Origin: DATKPE01 sp035524335
GTDB taxonomy: Bacteria; Bacteroidota; Ignavibacteria; UBA10030; SZUA-254
Assembly: GCA_035524335.1 (NCBI GenBank)
Contig: DATKPE010000060.1
Coordinates: 15,788 to 79,787 of the forward strand
DNA: 64,000 nt
Direction: 5' to 3'
The notes beneath the pieces are model-generated. The model had not been told where the DNA came from. It made no database searches and was given only the letters and a program-made list of their open reading frames with translations. Positions 27,619 to 37,400 of the stretch are shown here, piece after piece. Position 1 is the first letter of the stretch. Every line of letters begins with the position of its first letter. Made by a program: the position numbers and the translations under genes.

Positions 27619-28998
27619 ATGAAGATTTCCCTGCATATCATCCGGGCCCATATCGGCCCGTTCGTCTTCTCCCTCGTCACGATCATGTTCGTCTTCCTTC
27701 TCCAGTTTATCATGAAATTCATCGATCAGCTGGTGGGAAAAGGACTTAGCTGGTTCGTGATCGGTGAGCTGATCGTCCTCAATCTCGCCTGGATGGTCGT
27801 CCTCGCCGTGCCGATGTCGGTGCTCATCGCCTCCCTCATGGCGTTCGGAAATCTCTCGGCCCGGAACGAGATCACCGCCATGAAAGCCTCCGGTATCAGC
27901 CTCTACAGGATGATCGGACCGGTCGCCCTCGCCGCCGCCGTCATCGTCGTCCTCATGATTCAGTTCAACAACAAGGTCCTCCCGGAGGCCAATCACAGGC
28001 TCAAGGCGCTGATGGTCGACATCCGCCGGATCAAGCCGACCTACACCATCGTGCCCGGGCTTTTTTCGCAGGACGTCCAGGGCTACAGCATCCTCGCGCG
28101 AAAGACGTTCGAAAACTCGAACGATCTGGAAGGGGTGACGATCTACGACTACACCGACCCGTCGCTCAACGTCGTGGTGACCGCCGAACGGGGCCGGGTG
28201 TCGTTCACGCCCGATTACCGCAAGCTCATCATGGACCTCGCGAACGGCGAGATCCATCAGGTCGGCACGCTCGACCGATCGATCTACCGCCGCATGCACT
28301 TCATCCACCACCGGATCATCATGGCGACCGAGGGTTTCGATTTCGAACGGACGAACGAAGACGCGCTCTCGCGCAGTGACCGGGAGATGAGCGCACAGGA
28401 CATGATCGCGGTGGTCGACAGTCTCCGGCGCGCCTCCGCCGACAGCCGCGCCGAAATGCTCAGGCGCCGCCCCGGCGTTCCCGCGCTGATTCCCCCCGCC
28501 GCGCTTCCCCGCCTGGCCGCCGATTCCGCCGTCGTCCGCCAGCAGGCGGTCCTTCTGGCGCTCAACGATGCGCGCCGCGCCGAGGGGGAAATCGACAACC
28601 AGATCATGCTCGAAAAATATTTTCAGGATCAGATCAACCAGTTCCTCGTCGAGATCAACAAGAAATATTCCCTGCCGTTCGCCTGCCTCGTCTTCGTCTT
28701 CATCGGCGCTCCGATCGGCATCATGGCCCGGCGCGGCACCTTTTCCGTCGCGGCGGCGCTCAGCTTCAGCTTTTTTCTCCTCTACTGGGCCGGCCTCATC
28801 GGCGGCGAAAAACTCGGCGACCGCGGGTATGTCGCCCCGTGGATCGGCATGTGGGGCGCGAACATCATCCTCGGCGTGATCGGCATCCTCATTACGCTCC
28901 GGATGGGGCGCGAGACGACCACCATCGACTGGCATGCGCTCCGGCGCTTCGTCCCCGCTTCCCTCCGGCCCGCCGCCGGAACCCCGGAACAGGACTGA
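27619..28998 (+). CDS. lptF: LptF/YjgP-type lipopolysaccharide export permease
   Basis: 459 residues. LptF and LptG form the inner-membrane half of the LPS transporter, driven by LptB. Six hydrophobic helices: three before and three after a periplasmic beta-jellyroll domain (about 110-330), with the conserved ARNEITAMKASGISLYRM cytoplasmic coupling helix after helix 2. The C-terminal half has KKYSLPFACLVFVFIGAPIGI. A long, Arg/Ala-rich segment (about 255-340) lengthens the jellyroll-to-membrane part. lptG follows 3 bp later. LptB is not in the window. Confidence 0.9.
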   Translation: MKISLHIIRAHIGPFVFSLVTIMFVFLLQFIMKFIDQLVGKGLSWFVIGELIVLNLAWMVVLAVPMSVLIASLMAFGNLSARNEITAMKASGISLYRMIGPVALAAAVIVVLMIQFNNKVLPEANHRLKALMVDIRRIKPTYTIVPGLFSQDVQGYSILARKTFENSNDLEGVTIYDYTDPSLNVVVTAERGRVSFTPDYRKLIMDLANGEIHQVGTLDRSIYRRMHFIHHRIIMATEGFDFERTNEDALSRSDREMSAQDMIAVVDSLRRASADSRAEMLRRRPGVPALIPPAALPRLAADSAVVRQQAVLLALNDARRAEGEIDNQIMLEKYFQDQINQFLVEINKKYSLPFACLVFVFIGAPIGIMARRGTFSVAAALSFSFFLLYWAGLIGGEKLGDRGYVAPWIGMWGANIILGVIGILITLRMGRETTTIDWHALRRFVPASLRPAAGTPEQD

Positions 28999-29001
28999 CG
29001 C

Positions 29002-30087
29002 ATGACCCGCATCGACCGCTACATCCTCCGCCAGTTCATCATCACCGCGCTCGGTTCCCTCTGCGCGTTCATCCTCCTCTTCGTCGTCGTCGACATGATG
29101 GAGAATCTCGACGACTTTCTCGACAAGCAGGCCCCGCCGGCCATCATCGTCACCTACTATCTCTACTTCATGCCGGAGATCATCAAGCTCATCATCCCGG
29201 TCGCGATGCTCCTCTCCGCCCTCTTCACCACCGGGCGGATGTCGACGTACAACGAACTCCCCGCGATGAAATCGACCGGCCTCAGCCTCTACAGGTTTAT
29301 GGCGCCCCTCCTCATCTTCGCCCTCCTCGTGAGCGGCGCCTCGATCTACTTCAACGGCTGGGTCGTTCCCTATGCGAACAAGAAGAAATTCGAAATCGGC
29401 AGGATCTACTTTCAGAAAAATATCGAATACATCACCAAAAGCAACATCTTCATACAGGATTCCCCCACCCGCATCCTCTCGATCGGCTTCTACGACGAGC
29501 AGAAACCCTCCGCCCAGCAGATCAGCATCCAGGATTTCGACCCGCGCGACCCCACCCGGCTCGTTGCCCGGTTCGACGCGAACGAGATGCGATGGGACGC
29601 CTCCACCGGTTCGTGGGTTCTGGTCAACGGCTACCACAGGATCTTCCGCGATTCCTCGGAATGGTACAGCCGGTTCGCGGAACTCTCGATGGGCTCGCTG
29701 AATTTCTCCCCGGACGACATCAAAAAGAAACAGGAAAAACCGGACGAAATGGATTACAACGACCTCCGGCAGTTTATCCGGAATCAGCAGAGGGCCGGGC
29801 AGGATGTGGCGCGGTGGATGGTCGACTTCTACGGCAAAATCGCCTTCCCCTTTTCGAGCGTCATCGTGGTTCTCTTCGGCGTGCCGTTCTCATCGGTGAA
29901 GCGCCGGAGCGGTCTCGGCGTGGAGTTCGGGATCGCCCTCGCGGTCTGCTTCATTTACATGGTCCTCCTCAAAATCAGCCAGGCATTCGGCTATAACGGG
30001 GATCTCGATCCCCTGCTGACCGCCTGGATGGCCAACATCGTCTTCCTCATCGCGGGCGTCTACAACCTGGTCCGCGTTCCGAAGTAG
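29002..30087 (+). CDS. lptG: LptG/YjgQ-type lipopolysaccharide export permease
   Basis: 361 residues, typical length. N-terminal IDRYILRQFIITALGSLCAFI, the coupling motif TYNELPAMKSTGLSLYRFM, a periplasmic domain and three C-terminal helices (FPFSSVIVVLFGVPFSSVKRRSG..., LLTAWMANIVFLIAGVYNL). Partner of the adjacent LptF. It meets the convergent DUF5683-like gene with a 5-bp gap. Confidence 0.92.
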   Translation: MTRIDRYILRQFIITALGSLCAFILLFVVVDMMENLDDFLDKQAPPAIIVTYYLYFMPEIIKLIIPVAMLLSALFTTGRMSTYNELPAMKSTGLSLYRFMAPLLIFALLVSGASIYFNGWVVPYANKKKFEIGRIYFQKNIEYITKSNIFIQDSPTRILSIGFYDEQKPSAQQISIQDFDPRDPTRLVARFDANEMRWDASTGSWVLVNGYHRIFRDSSEWYSRFAELSMGSLNFSPDDIKKKQEKPDEMDYNDLRQFIRNQQRAGQDVARWMVDFYGKIAFPFSSVIVVLFGVPFSSVKRRSGLGVEFGIALAVCFIYMVLLKISQAFGYNGDLDPLLTAWMANIVFLIAGVYNLVRVPK

Positions 30088-30092
30088 CGGCC

Positions 30093-31037
30093 CTAAAAAT
30101 CGTACCGGATGTTCGCCTCCGCCGCCGGCGCCACGCCGAACTGCGTCGGTTCGACCCTGACCTTCATGTCGGCGTGCAGATTGCTGTTGATCTTCGAGGC
30201 CGACCAGATCGCGTCGATCGCGCTGACGATGTGGTTGATCACCGCGACGCTCACGAACGTCCCGGCAATGTCGTAGTAGTCGTTCGCCTGCGCCCGCATT
30301 TTCGCATAGATGAAGAAGCGCTGGGAATTGCTCTGGAGCGGAAGATCGGAGGGTGTGATGCTCGCCTGATCGGCGTCGTCCCAGCCCCTGCTGAACTGCG
30401 GATACTTCCCGATCAGCTCGTAATACTGCTGGCTCCCGTAGAGCGGCAGGAGGTGCGTATAGCCGTTATTGGGATAACTCCGCACATCGTCCTCGAGACG
30501 GTTGAGCTCCGACCAGCGAACCGCGCGGAAGGGAGGCCCGGCGTTCGAACCGTTCCAGTCGGGGGGAAAGATGGTGTAGGAGGAGGCGCTCAGGTTCGGA
30601 TTGAGCACGGCGAGATTGTGGAGGGTGAACTCGGCGTACCGGACCGGACTCCAGTGAGCATCGGCGTAGGCTTCGAAGGCATCGGTCTGCCGGTCGCCTT
30701 TGTTGTTGTAGGTGAGCGCCACCACCCAGGCCGTCACCTCCGTGGCAACGAAGACTCCCGCCTTCACGTAGCTGTTCGTGTACACCTGGCCGGCTCCCGG
30801 AATTGCGATCGAGAGTAATCCGGCGGTCCAGAGCGACTTCTTTCCATCGGTCTGCCCGAACATCCCGGGATCGCCGGCATTCATTCCCGGCATGCCCTGT
30901 TCCGCGGCAAGCTGTCGCGGTCCCGAAAAGAAATCGACCGACCCGTTGCCGGTAAGATGGATCCTCGGCGTTTCCCCGGCGGATGCCGGGCCCGCCAGGA
31001 CGACCAAAAGGAGGGCTGGAATGAGGAGCAGGCGCAT
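30093..31037 (-). CDS. Secreted/membrane protein, DUF5683-like
   Basis: 314 residues with a signal peptide (1-20, ending PASAG). The block KKSLWTAGLLSIAIPGAGQVYTNSYVKAGVF (two shorter motifs: AIPGAGQVYT and SYVKAGVF) resembles DUF5683, a Bacteroidota envelope family of unknown function. The C-terminus has further hydrophobic patches (TFVSVAVINHIVSAIDAIWS) and ends in a beta-type NIRYDF. Last gene of the long porU-porV run, 23 bp after the peptidase-propeller-barrel gene. Confidence 0.7.
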   Translation of the reverse strand: MRLLLIPALLLVVLAGPASAGETPRIHLTGNGSVDFFSGPRQLAAEQGMPGMNAGDPGMFGQTDGKKSLWTAGLLSIAIPGAGQVYTNSYVKAGVFVATEVTAWVVALTYNNKGDRQTDAFEAYADAHWSPVRYAEFTLHNLAVLNPNLSASSYTIFPPDWNGSNAGPPFRAVRWSELNRLEDDVRSYPNNGYTHLLPLYGSQQYYELIGKYPQFSRGWDDADQASITPSDLPLQSNSQRFFIYAKMRAQANDYYDIAGTFVSVAVINHIVSAIDAIWSASKINSNLHADMKVRVEPTQFGVAPAAEANIRYDF

Positions 31038-31060
31038 AGTGGTTCCTTTCGATGCGGAGA

Positions 31061-34000
31061 TTAGTCGAAGTCAAATCCGAACAGCACCCCGAAGTGAAAG
31101 TTCCACTCCTGGCCGTATGTCACGGTCTGGTCGCTGGTCGGCACGTAATACCGGAACTGGTTGAATCCGTAGGTGGCGTTGAAAAAGACCCTGGTGGGAA
31201 ACGCATAGTAGGAAAACGCCTCAAGCCGGAGCTCCAGGCCTGCGTCGTACTTCATTTTCTGGCCTGTCAGACCGCCGCCGGTCCAGGCGTTGCCGGCATC
31301 GCCGTACGCCGCCGCATAGAGCTTGTCGAAGTAGATCTGCAGAAGGCGCATATCGATGTGTCCGAGAAGGGGAAAACGGTAGGTCAGATTCGACATGAAA
31401 AAATCGTTGCCGCCGAGCGAGTAGAAGGGATAGCCCTTCATGCCGGCAAGTCCACCGATGTAGAAATCGAAGAACTGGTCGACCGTGTGCGGGAGGATGG
31501 CGCCGGCGCGAACCTGGCCGGTGATCGCGTGATCGAAGCCCGGAAGCGGAACCATTTCCTTCCAGCTTCCCTCCAGGCGGTGGAAGTCGACATGTTCGTA
31601 ATTCGGCGTCAGGATGCCGCTCGAGGGATCGACCGTATAGTTATTGTCCGGATTGAAGAGATTGAATTCATAATCGTATTTCAGCATGATCTTTCTCCCG
31701 ATCGGATTGATTTCGGAGGTGCGGGAGAGACCGATCTGGCGGAAATCGAGCCGGAACGAGAGATCGTTGCCGATGAGGTACAGCGCGCCGGATGCCTGGA
31801 CAAGCTGGGATATCCTGTTCGGATCGGTCGGATCGACGAAACTGAAGGTGCCGATATCGGCGTTGTATCTGCTGTGCGCGTACCGGAGCTCGGCGTCGAG
31901 CGCCGTGGTAAAGAGCTTTTCCTTGAATGCGACGTCGAATTCGAGAAGGTTGTACGTGACGTCGATCGGGACCTTCAGATCCTCGCGGAGCATCAGGACA
32001 TTGCTGGCGTTGCGCGTGAGGTTGTACGCTTCGAGGGAGACCTCGGGCTCGAGACCGAGCTGGAAAAGACCCGGGACTTTTCCGCGGTAATCGAAATCGA
32101 AGAAGAGATCCCGCTCCCCGAGCTTGTTCATCGCCGCCCCGGCGAAGAACCCGTACCGGTCGAGCACGTCGTAGGAATACATGTAGAGGCCGACCTTCAG
32201 CAGATCGATTCCCTTGTTTTTGGGATTGTAGTTATCGACCCGGAGAAAGGGAATGAAGGCGAGGCTTGTCGCGATGTTCCGGTACGTTGTGTCGGTATAG
32301 GCGGGAAGCTTCGAGTCGTCGTACTGCCGGAGCTTCTTCCAGTCGAACGCCGTGTCCGGCAGAACAGCAAACGCCGGCGGTCTGTGATCCTCGGGCGGCA
32401 GATAGCCCGGCGGCGAGGCGAGCTGTGCCGGTTTGCCGAGGAGAGCGATTTTGTAGCCGGATGAGAGGTACGAGGCGAAAGCGATCTGCCCGGCGGCGTT
32501 CACAGAGGGCATGAACGCGCCGCCCAGGACGTTGGTCAGCTGCGTGGTCTGCTTCGTCCGCAGGTCCATTTCATAGAGATTGAAGATGCCGGTCTGATCG
32601 GAGCTGTAGATGATCGACGATCCGTCGGCGGTGAAGACGGCATTCCGTTCATCTGCCGGAGTGGCAAGGAGAAAGGAGACTTCCCCGCCGCCCGCAGGAA
32701 TGGAAGCGATATCCCGTCCGTCTTTTATCGAATAGTCGAACATGATGGTCGAGCCGTCGGGCGACCATTTGGGATTGTAGACCTGTTCTCCGCCGGAATA
32801 GTTCGTCAACCGCCGTATGCCCGAGCCGTCCGGGCGCATTGTATAGAGATTGATCGTCCCGTCGCTTCCGGCGAGGAATGCGATTGTCGAGCCGTCGGGT
32901 GAAACGGCGGGAGAATGGGCGCGCAGACCGTGGGTGAGGCGGGTTTCGTCGTCGCGCGCGATGTCGTACACATAGAGGTCTGCGATGTTCGACCAGTGGC
33001 TGTTCGCCTGGGTGATCTTGCCGTAGTAAATTTTCTTCCCGTCCGGCGACCAGGAAAATGCCGACCGGACGCCGGTTTTCAGGAGTTTGTCCTCCTTCGT
33101 GGCGACATTATAGAGATAGAGCGAGGAGAGGGCGAAATAATCGGCGGTCTTGTTCGAGACATAGGCGATGGAGGCGCCGTCGGGAGAGAAGGAGGGATAA
33201 AAGTTGCCGAAGCCGGTGGGAGCGATCAGTTCTCCGGCCACGGGATTCGGGCGGATGCCCGAGGTTCTGCGGAAATAATCGTCCTGCACGGATGCGCGCC
33301 ATTCGTCGTAGAGATCCTTCCCCTCCTTGCCGGTGGCGTCCGCGATCGCGCCGTCGATCGTCAGCGCGGTGAGCGACGTGAGGTTTCTCGAAATCTTTTC
33401 GAGGATCTGGTCGCCAAACCGGTCGGAAATGTATTTCACGAAGGCGAAGCCCGCGTTATAGGACGATTCGTTGCCGAGGCTCGTCTTGCCGAAGACCGAC
33501 ATTTCGTTCCAGGTCAGCATCGTGCTGTCGAGAGCGTACATCCGGAGGATCATGTCGCGCACCGCGTCCCAGGAATCGTATCCCAGCTCCCTGCGGTTGA
33601 ACTGCGCCACCCCTTCGGCGAACCAGCTGGGGATCACATAGCCGGAGACCGGATAGGAGACGATGCCGTTCGGATAGCCGTAGAGAACATCGGTGCGGCG
33701 CTCCGATTCGTACTGAAGCCATTGAAGATAGAACGCCGGAACCCTCCTGCCGAACTTGAGCGAGGTCTGGATCTGAACGACGTGCGTGAACTCGTGGGTG
33801 ATGACGTTGCGGAGCCAGTTGTGCGTTCCGCGAAGGTCGAAATCGAGCGCGGAGGCCCAGATTTCGATTTTATTGTCGAAAAAATACGCTCCGCCGTTCG
33901 AAAAATCGTCGTAATCCTTTACCACGAAGCTGACCTTGCCGTCCGGCTCGTGGTGATAGAGCGACGTGACCGGACCGTAAATCTCCTCGGCGATCTTGGC

Positions 34001-34165
34001 GATTGTCCTCGCCGTCCGCTCTTCTCCCTCATGGTAATTGACGTAAAAATGAGGCGTTTCGATCGTCCGCCAGTTCAGTTCGGGATGATAGAATTCGTCC
34101 TGAGCGGATGCGGAAACGGCCAGAACTGTAAACAGGAGAGCGGAGAAAAGAAAGCGGGGGATCAT
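31061..34165 (-). CDS. Gluzincin-like peptidase / TolB-type propeller / outer-membrane barrel fusion
   Basis: 1034 residues from the ATG at 34165, chosen because it gives a clean signal peptide (1-21, ending SASAQ) and an ATGA overlap with the upstream 76-residue ORF. Residues about 25-300: peptidase-like domain with HEFTH (His124, Glu125, His128) and WFAEG (Glu184), the spacing of a gluzincin zinc site. Residues about 310-610: PD40/WD40-like propeller repeats (FSPDGASIAYVS, WSPDGKKIYYG, VSPDGSTIAFLAG, WSPDGSTIMFD). Residues about 650-1034: strand-rich barrel resembling the Omp85/BamA surface-antigen domain (GMKGYPFYSLGGNDFF, GDAGNAW), ending in Phe-Asp-Phe-Asp. Probably an outer-membrane protein; substrate unknown. 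Confidence 0.82.
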   Translation of the reverse strand: MIPRFLFSALLFTVLAVSASAQDEFYHPELNWRTIETPHFYVNYHEGEERTARTIAKIAEEIYGPVTSLYHHEPDGKVSFVVKDYDDFSNGGAYFFDNKIEIWASALDFDLRGTHNWLRNVITHEFTHVVQIQTSLKFGRRVPAFYLQWLQYESERRTDVLYGYPNGIVSYPVSGYVIPSWFAEGVAQFNRRELGYDSWDAVRDMILRMYALDSTMLTWNEMSVFGKTSLGNESSYNAGFAFVKYISDRFGDQILEKISRNLTSLTALTIDGAIADATGKEGKDLYDEWRASVQDDYFRRTSGIRPNPVAGELIAPTGFGNFYPSFSPDGASIAYVSNKTADYFALSSLYLYNVATKEDKLLKTGVRSAFSWSPDGKKIYYGKITQANSHWSNIADLYVYDIARDDETRLTHGLRAHSPAVSPDGSTIAFLAGSDGTINLYTMRPDGSGIRRLTNYSGGEQVYNPKWSPDGSTIMFDYSIKDGRDIASIPAGGGEVSFLLATPADERNAVFTADGSSIIYSSDQTGIFNLYEMDLRTKQTTQLTNVLGGAFMPSVNAAGQIAFASYLSSGYKIALLGKPAQLASPPGYLPPEDHRPPAFAVLPDTAFDWKKLRQYDDSKLPAYTDTTYRNIATSLAFIPFLRVDNYNPKNKGIDLLKVGLYMYSYDVLDRYGFFAGAAMNKLGERDLFFDFDYRGKVPGLFQLGLEPEVSLEAYNLTRNASNVLMLREDLKVPIDVTYNLLEFDVAFKEKLFTTALDAELRYAHSRYNADIGTFSFVDPTDPNRISQLVQASGALYLIGNDLSFRLDFRQIGLSRTSEINPIGRKIMLKYDYEFNLFNPDNNYTVDPSSGILTPNYEHVDFHRLEGSWKEMVPLPGFDHAITGQVRAGAILPHTVDQFFDFYIGGLAGMKGYPFYSLGGNDFFMSNLTYRFPLLGHIDMRLLQIYFDKLYAAAYGDAGNAWTGGGLTGQKMKYDAGLELRLEAFSYYAFPTRVFFNATYGFNQFRYYVPTSDQTVTYGQEWNFHFGVLFGFDFD

Positions 34166-34392
34166 TCGAGTGAAAGGATTAGAGTCGTGATATAATTCTG
34201 GCTGAGCGGTATCTGGCAGTAGAGCTGTTGAAACCGGGCTTTCTGAATCATCAGATCGACGACGGAGCTGACCTGGTAGGCGGCGTCGTAGGTGGAATCC
34301 GAAAAATAGCCGTCCACGATCGCCCCGACCGGCAGGACCTGACGGCAGGACCAGAAGATCAGACAGAGCTGGCCGATCCCGCATCGATGCAC
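34162..34392 (-). CDS. Small ORF coupled to the peptidase-barrel gene
   Basis: 76 codons with a GTG start at 34392 and AAGGG six nt upstream; the stop overlaps the next start as ATGA. It fills the whole gap between two larger genes (10 bp from the previous stop). The product has a hydrophobic N-terminal part (LCLIFW...) with four Cys residues overall and a central VGAIVDGYFSDSTYDAAYQVSS segment. No family recognised. Coupling and spacing argue that it is translated; it could also act only as a coupling leader. Confidence 0.55.
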   Translation of the reverse strand: MHRCGIGQLCLIFWSCRQVLPVGAIVDGYFSDSTYDAAYQVSSVVDLMIQKARFQQLYCQIPLSQNYITTLILSLE

Positions 34393-34402
34393 GGGCAACC
34401 CT

Positions 34403-37400
34403 TCATTTGATGACCGCGATTTTGATGATGGCCGTTCCACTGCCGCCGTCGTCGCCCTGCGCGTCCACATGCGCGAAATAGATGCCGCTCTGAATTCCCG
34501 AAACATCCCATTCGACTTCATTGTCGATCCCGCCGACGCCCGGACCGTCGAACTCCGTCACCCTGTCGCCCGCAAGATCGATGATCTTGATGTGCACCCG
34601 CGCGGCGGATCTGATGTAGTACCGGATGTGCGTCCGGTACCCGTGCACCCGGTCGACAGGATTGGGCCAGTTGTAAACCCGGTCTTTCGGGAGAAACGAA
34701 TCGTACTGGGCGACCGGCACGGGGACGGAATCCGAGAGGGCCGAGCCCGCGGCATCCCGCGACCACTGAGGCCACGACTGGACCGGCGGTACGGCGAGTC
34801 CGGTATGGAGAGTACCGGTCTTCCAGGCATAGATATGACCGTCGTCCGAGGCAACCGCGATCCCGATGTCGGTACAGCTGAGACAACTGCTCGGAAGATA
34901 GGTAACCACCGGCGTCGAACCGCTGTTCGGTCCGGCCAGAAGGGGAAATCCGGCAAGCTGGGCGCCCGAGCGGTTATAGGCATAGAGCAGGCCCTCTCGC
35001 GTCGAAACGAGGAGATCCTCGATCCCGTCGCCGTTCAGATCGGCCACCAGCGGCTCCCCCGGCAGAGTATCGGCCGTCTGCGGCTGGAGGGGAAAGTGAT
35101 CGATCAGAACGCCGGACGGATTGTAAGCGTAGACCTTCTGTCCGGCACAGAAGACGATGTCCTTTTTGCCGCCGCCGGTCAGATCGGCCAGCGCGGCGCC
35201 GTTCCGGATCGGCGCGCCGGTGGAAACGGGAAACCCATCCGCCGTCGAGAGATCGCTCCGGAGGCCGTACATATCGCCGTCCCTGGTCAGGACGACGATG
35301 AGCTTCCCGGCCGCGGTCGAGAGCGCGCCCACCGAGGGCGGAGCAACGAGCGAATGATTCAATTTTCTGGACCGTTCGATCCCCGACATGGTGAAGACGG
35401 TCACGGTGTCGTCGGCGCCACAGCTGACAAACTCACCGGAGCGGTTCAGGAGCGCCAGGCCTTCCGAATGGAGCCGGAGCGAATCGATGACCGTTCCACT
35501 GAGCCCGATCCTGAAGATCCAGTTGCCGAGTCCAAAGACGACGGTGGTATCGAGGATGACCGGATTTGTCATCTGACCGCTGTGGGAGCTGAGAAATCCG
35601 GGATCGGCGAGCTGGCCGCCGTGGAGGTCCCGGAGCGAGAGAGCGAGGCGGTAGATGCTGCCGGCGGCGGCATCGGGGCTGTCGACCGGCTGGCCGTTCG
35701 TCTGCCAGGCGCTCACCGTTCCGGCGCGGAAACGGAGCGGGCCGGCGGAAAGAATCAATTCGGCGGCCTGGTCGCCCACAATATCTGCCGCCTTCAGGAA
35801 CGAGGTTCCCGGGGCGACGCCGGTTGCGGCGGGGAATCCGGGGAGGGGCGAGATGGTGTTGTCGCCCACTTCGATGCGCGCCGTCATGACGGGGGCGCGC
35901 AGGGAAAAATCGGTGACCGTGATGTGGCTGTCGGCGCCGTCGTTGCTCCTGCTGGAGGGATACGACGTCGGCGTAAACGCATTCGAACGGAGCCGGAGGA
36001 GGGCCCTGTTGCCCTGATACCAGTAATCCAGCACCGAACCGCTCTCACTGCCGTATCCGGCATCGAGCAGGCCGTACGTCTGGCCGATATCCTGCGAACC
36101 GTCGGCTTCCATGAGGTTCACGCCGCGGCGGTCGGGGTTGGCATTGACGGTATTGCCGGCAAGGGAAGAATCAATCACATTTTCGTCGATGTGCCAGATC
36201 AGGATGCCGCCGTCGTAGAACTCGCCCGTCGTGGTATTGACCCCTCCCGGGAGGCTCCAGTCGACCTCATCGAGGTCGGTGACCACGCCGAAGATGGAGC
36301 GGGTGTCGAGCGCGTTAAAACCGGTGGTATCCCTCTGCCAGGTCCGGGTGAAGACGGAATCGTGGATGGTCATGGTAACCGTGGCGCCGTCGCGGTGAGC
36401 GTCGCGGTTTCTGTTTTCCGCGAGGAAATATTCCTTCTCACTGATCAGGATGCGGTAGACTGTATCCCTGTCGGGGTAAAGCGAAACGGCAGGCAGGGAA
36501 TAGACCTGATCGCCGCCGGCCACGGTGACGGGGACGGTCCAGCCGAGGTATGCCCGTTCCCATGCAGACGGTGCCGGGGGAAACACCCCGTTCCAGCTGA
36601 AGATCGATTCGCCATCCATCAGGCCGAAGCGGCCGATGCCGGAGGCGCCGGTCTTGGTATCGAACAGGTCCGGAAGTCCGAGATAGCTTCCGATGCTCGC
36701 CGCCAGGAGGCCGTTGATGCCGAGCTGGACGAGGCTTTCGCCGACGGAGGTCGGCACGAGTCTGCTTTCCGTTTCGGGCAGGATGATCGAGTTGGTGACG
36801 GTGGCACCGGAGACGGTGACGCCCGGATAGGATGATCCGAAGATATCCCGGAGCGCGCCGAGGCTCAGATAGATTGAAGGAAGATCGAGGGGCGACGGGT
36901 CGTATCCGTAAATCGCGGCCAGGTCGATGTCGCGGCCCGCCCCTGCGTGAAAGAGAATGAAGAGATCGTACGGCTGTGCCGCGATGAGGCCGGGAGTGAC
37001 CGAATCGACGGTATGCCAGGCGTCCTGGACGAGCGAGCCGAGTTCGGCGTTGCTGGCGCTGGTCCGCGGCGGGCTGTAGTGCGCCATCGTGAACGGGAGC
37101 CGGTAGACGCTGTCGAGAAGCGTGGGAAGAATGACGACCCGGCCGCCCGACACCCTGCGAAAATAATTCTGTGCGAAGGTAAGATGCTGGCGGAAATAGG
37201 AGCCGTTGTGCGGAGCGGCGTCGATGACGCGCCCGAGGGTGTCGCCCAGATCGAACGAACCGTTGCCGGTGGTGCGGCTGTCGTTGTCGCGCTGGAATGC
37301 CACCATGGCGGCGAGGACGCGAAGCGTTTCCGGGAACGCGGCATGCAGTCGGGCCGGGCCGGGCGGATGGAACGCGGCGGGGGCGGCCTGCAGGGCATGG

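Noticed and set aside
27496..29637. 713-codon open frame on the minus strand
   Set aside because: Antisense to lptF and lptG, whose helices and motifs are unmistakable.
34469..36835. 788-codon open frame on the plus strand
   Set aside because: Antisense shadow of the M6-like gene, with the same biased composition and no recognisable domain.
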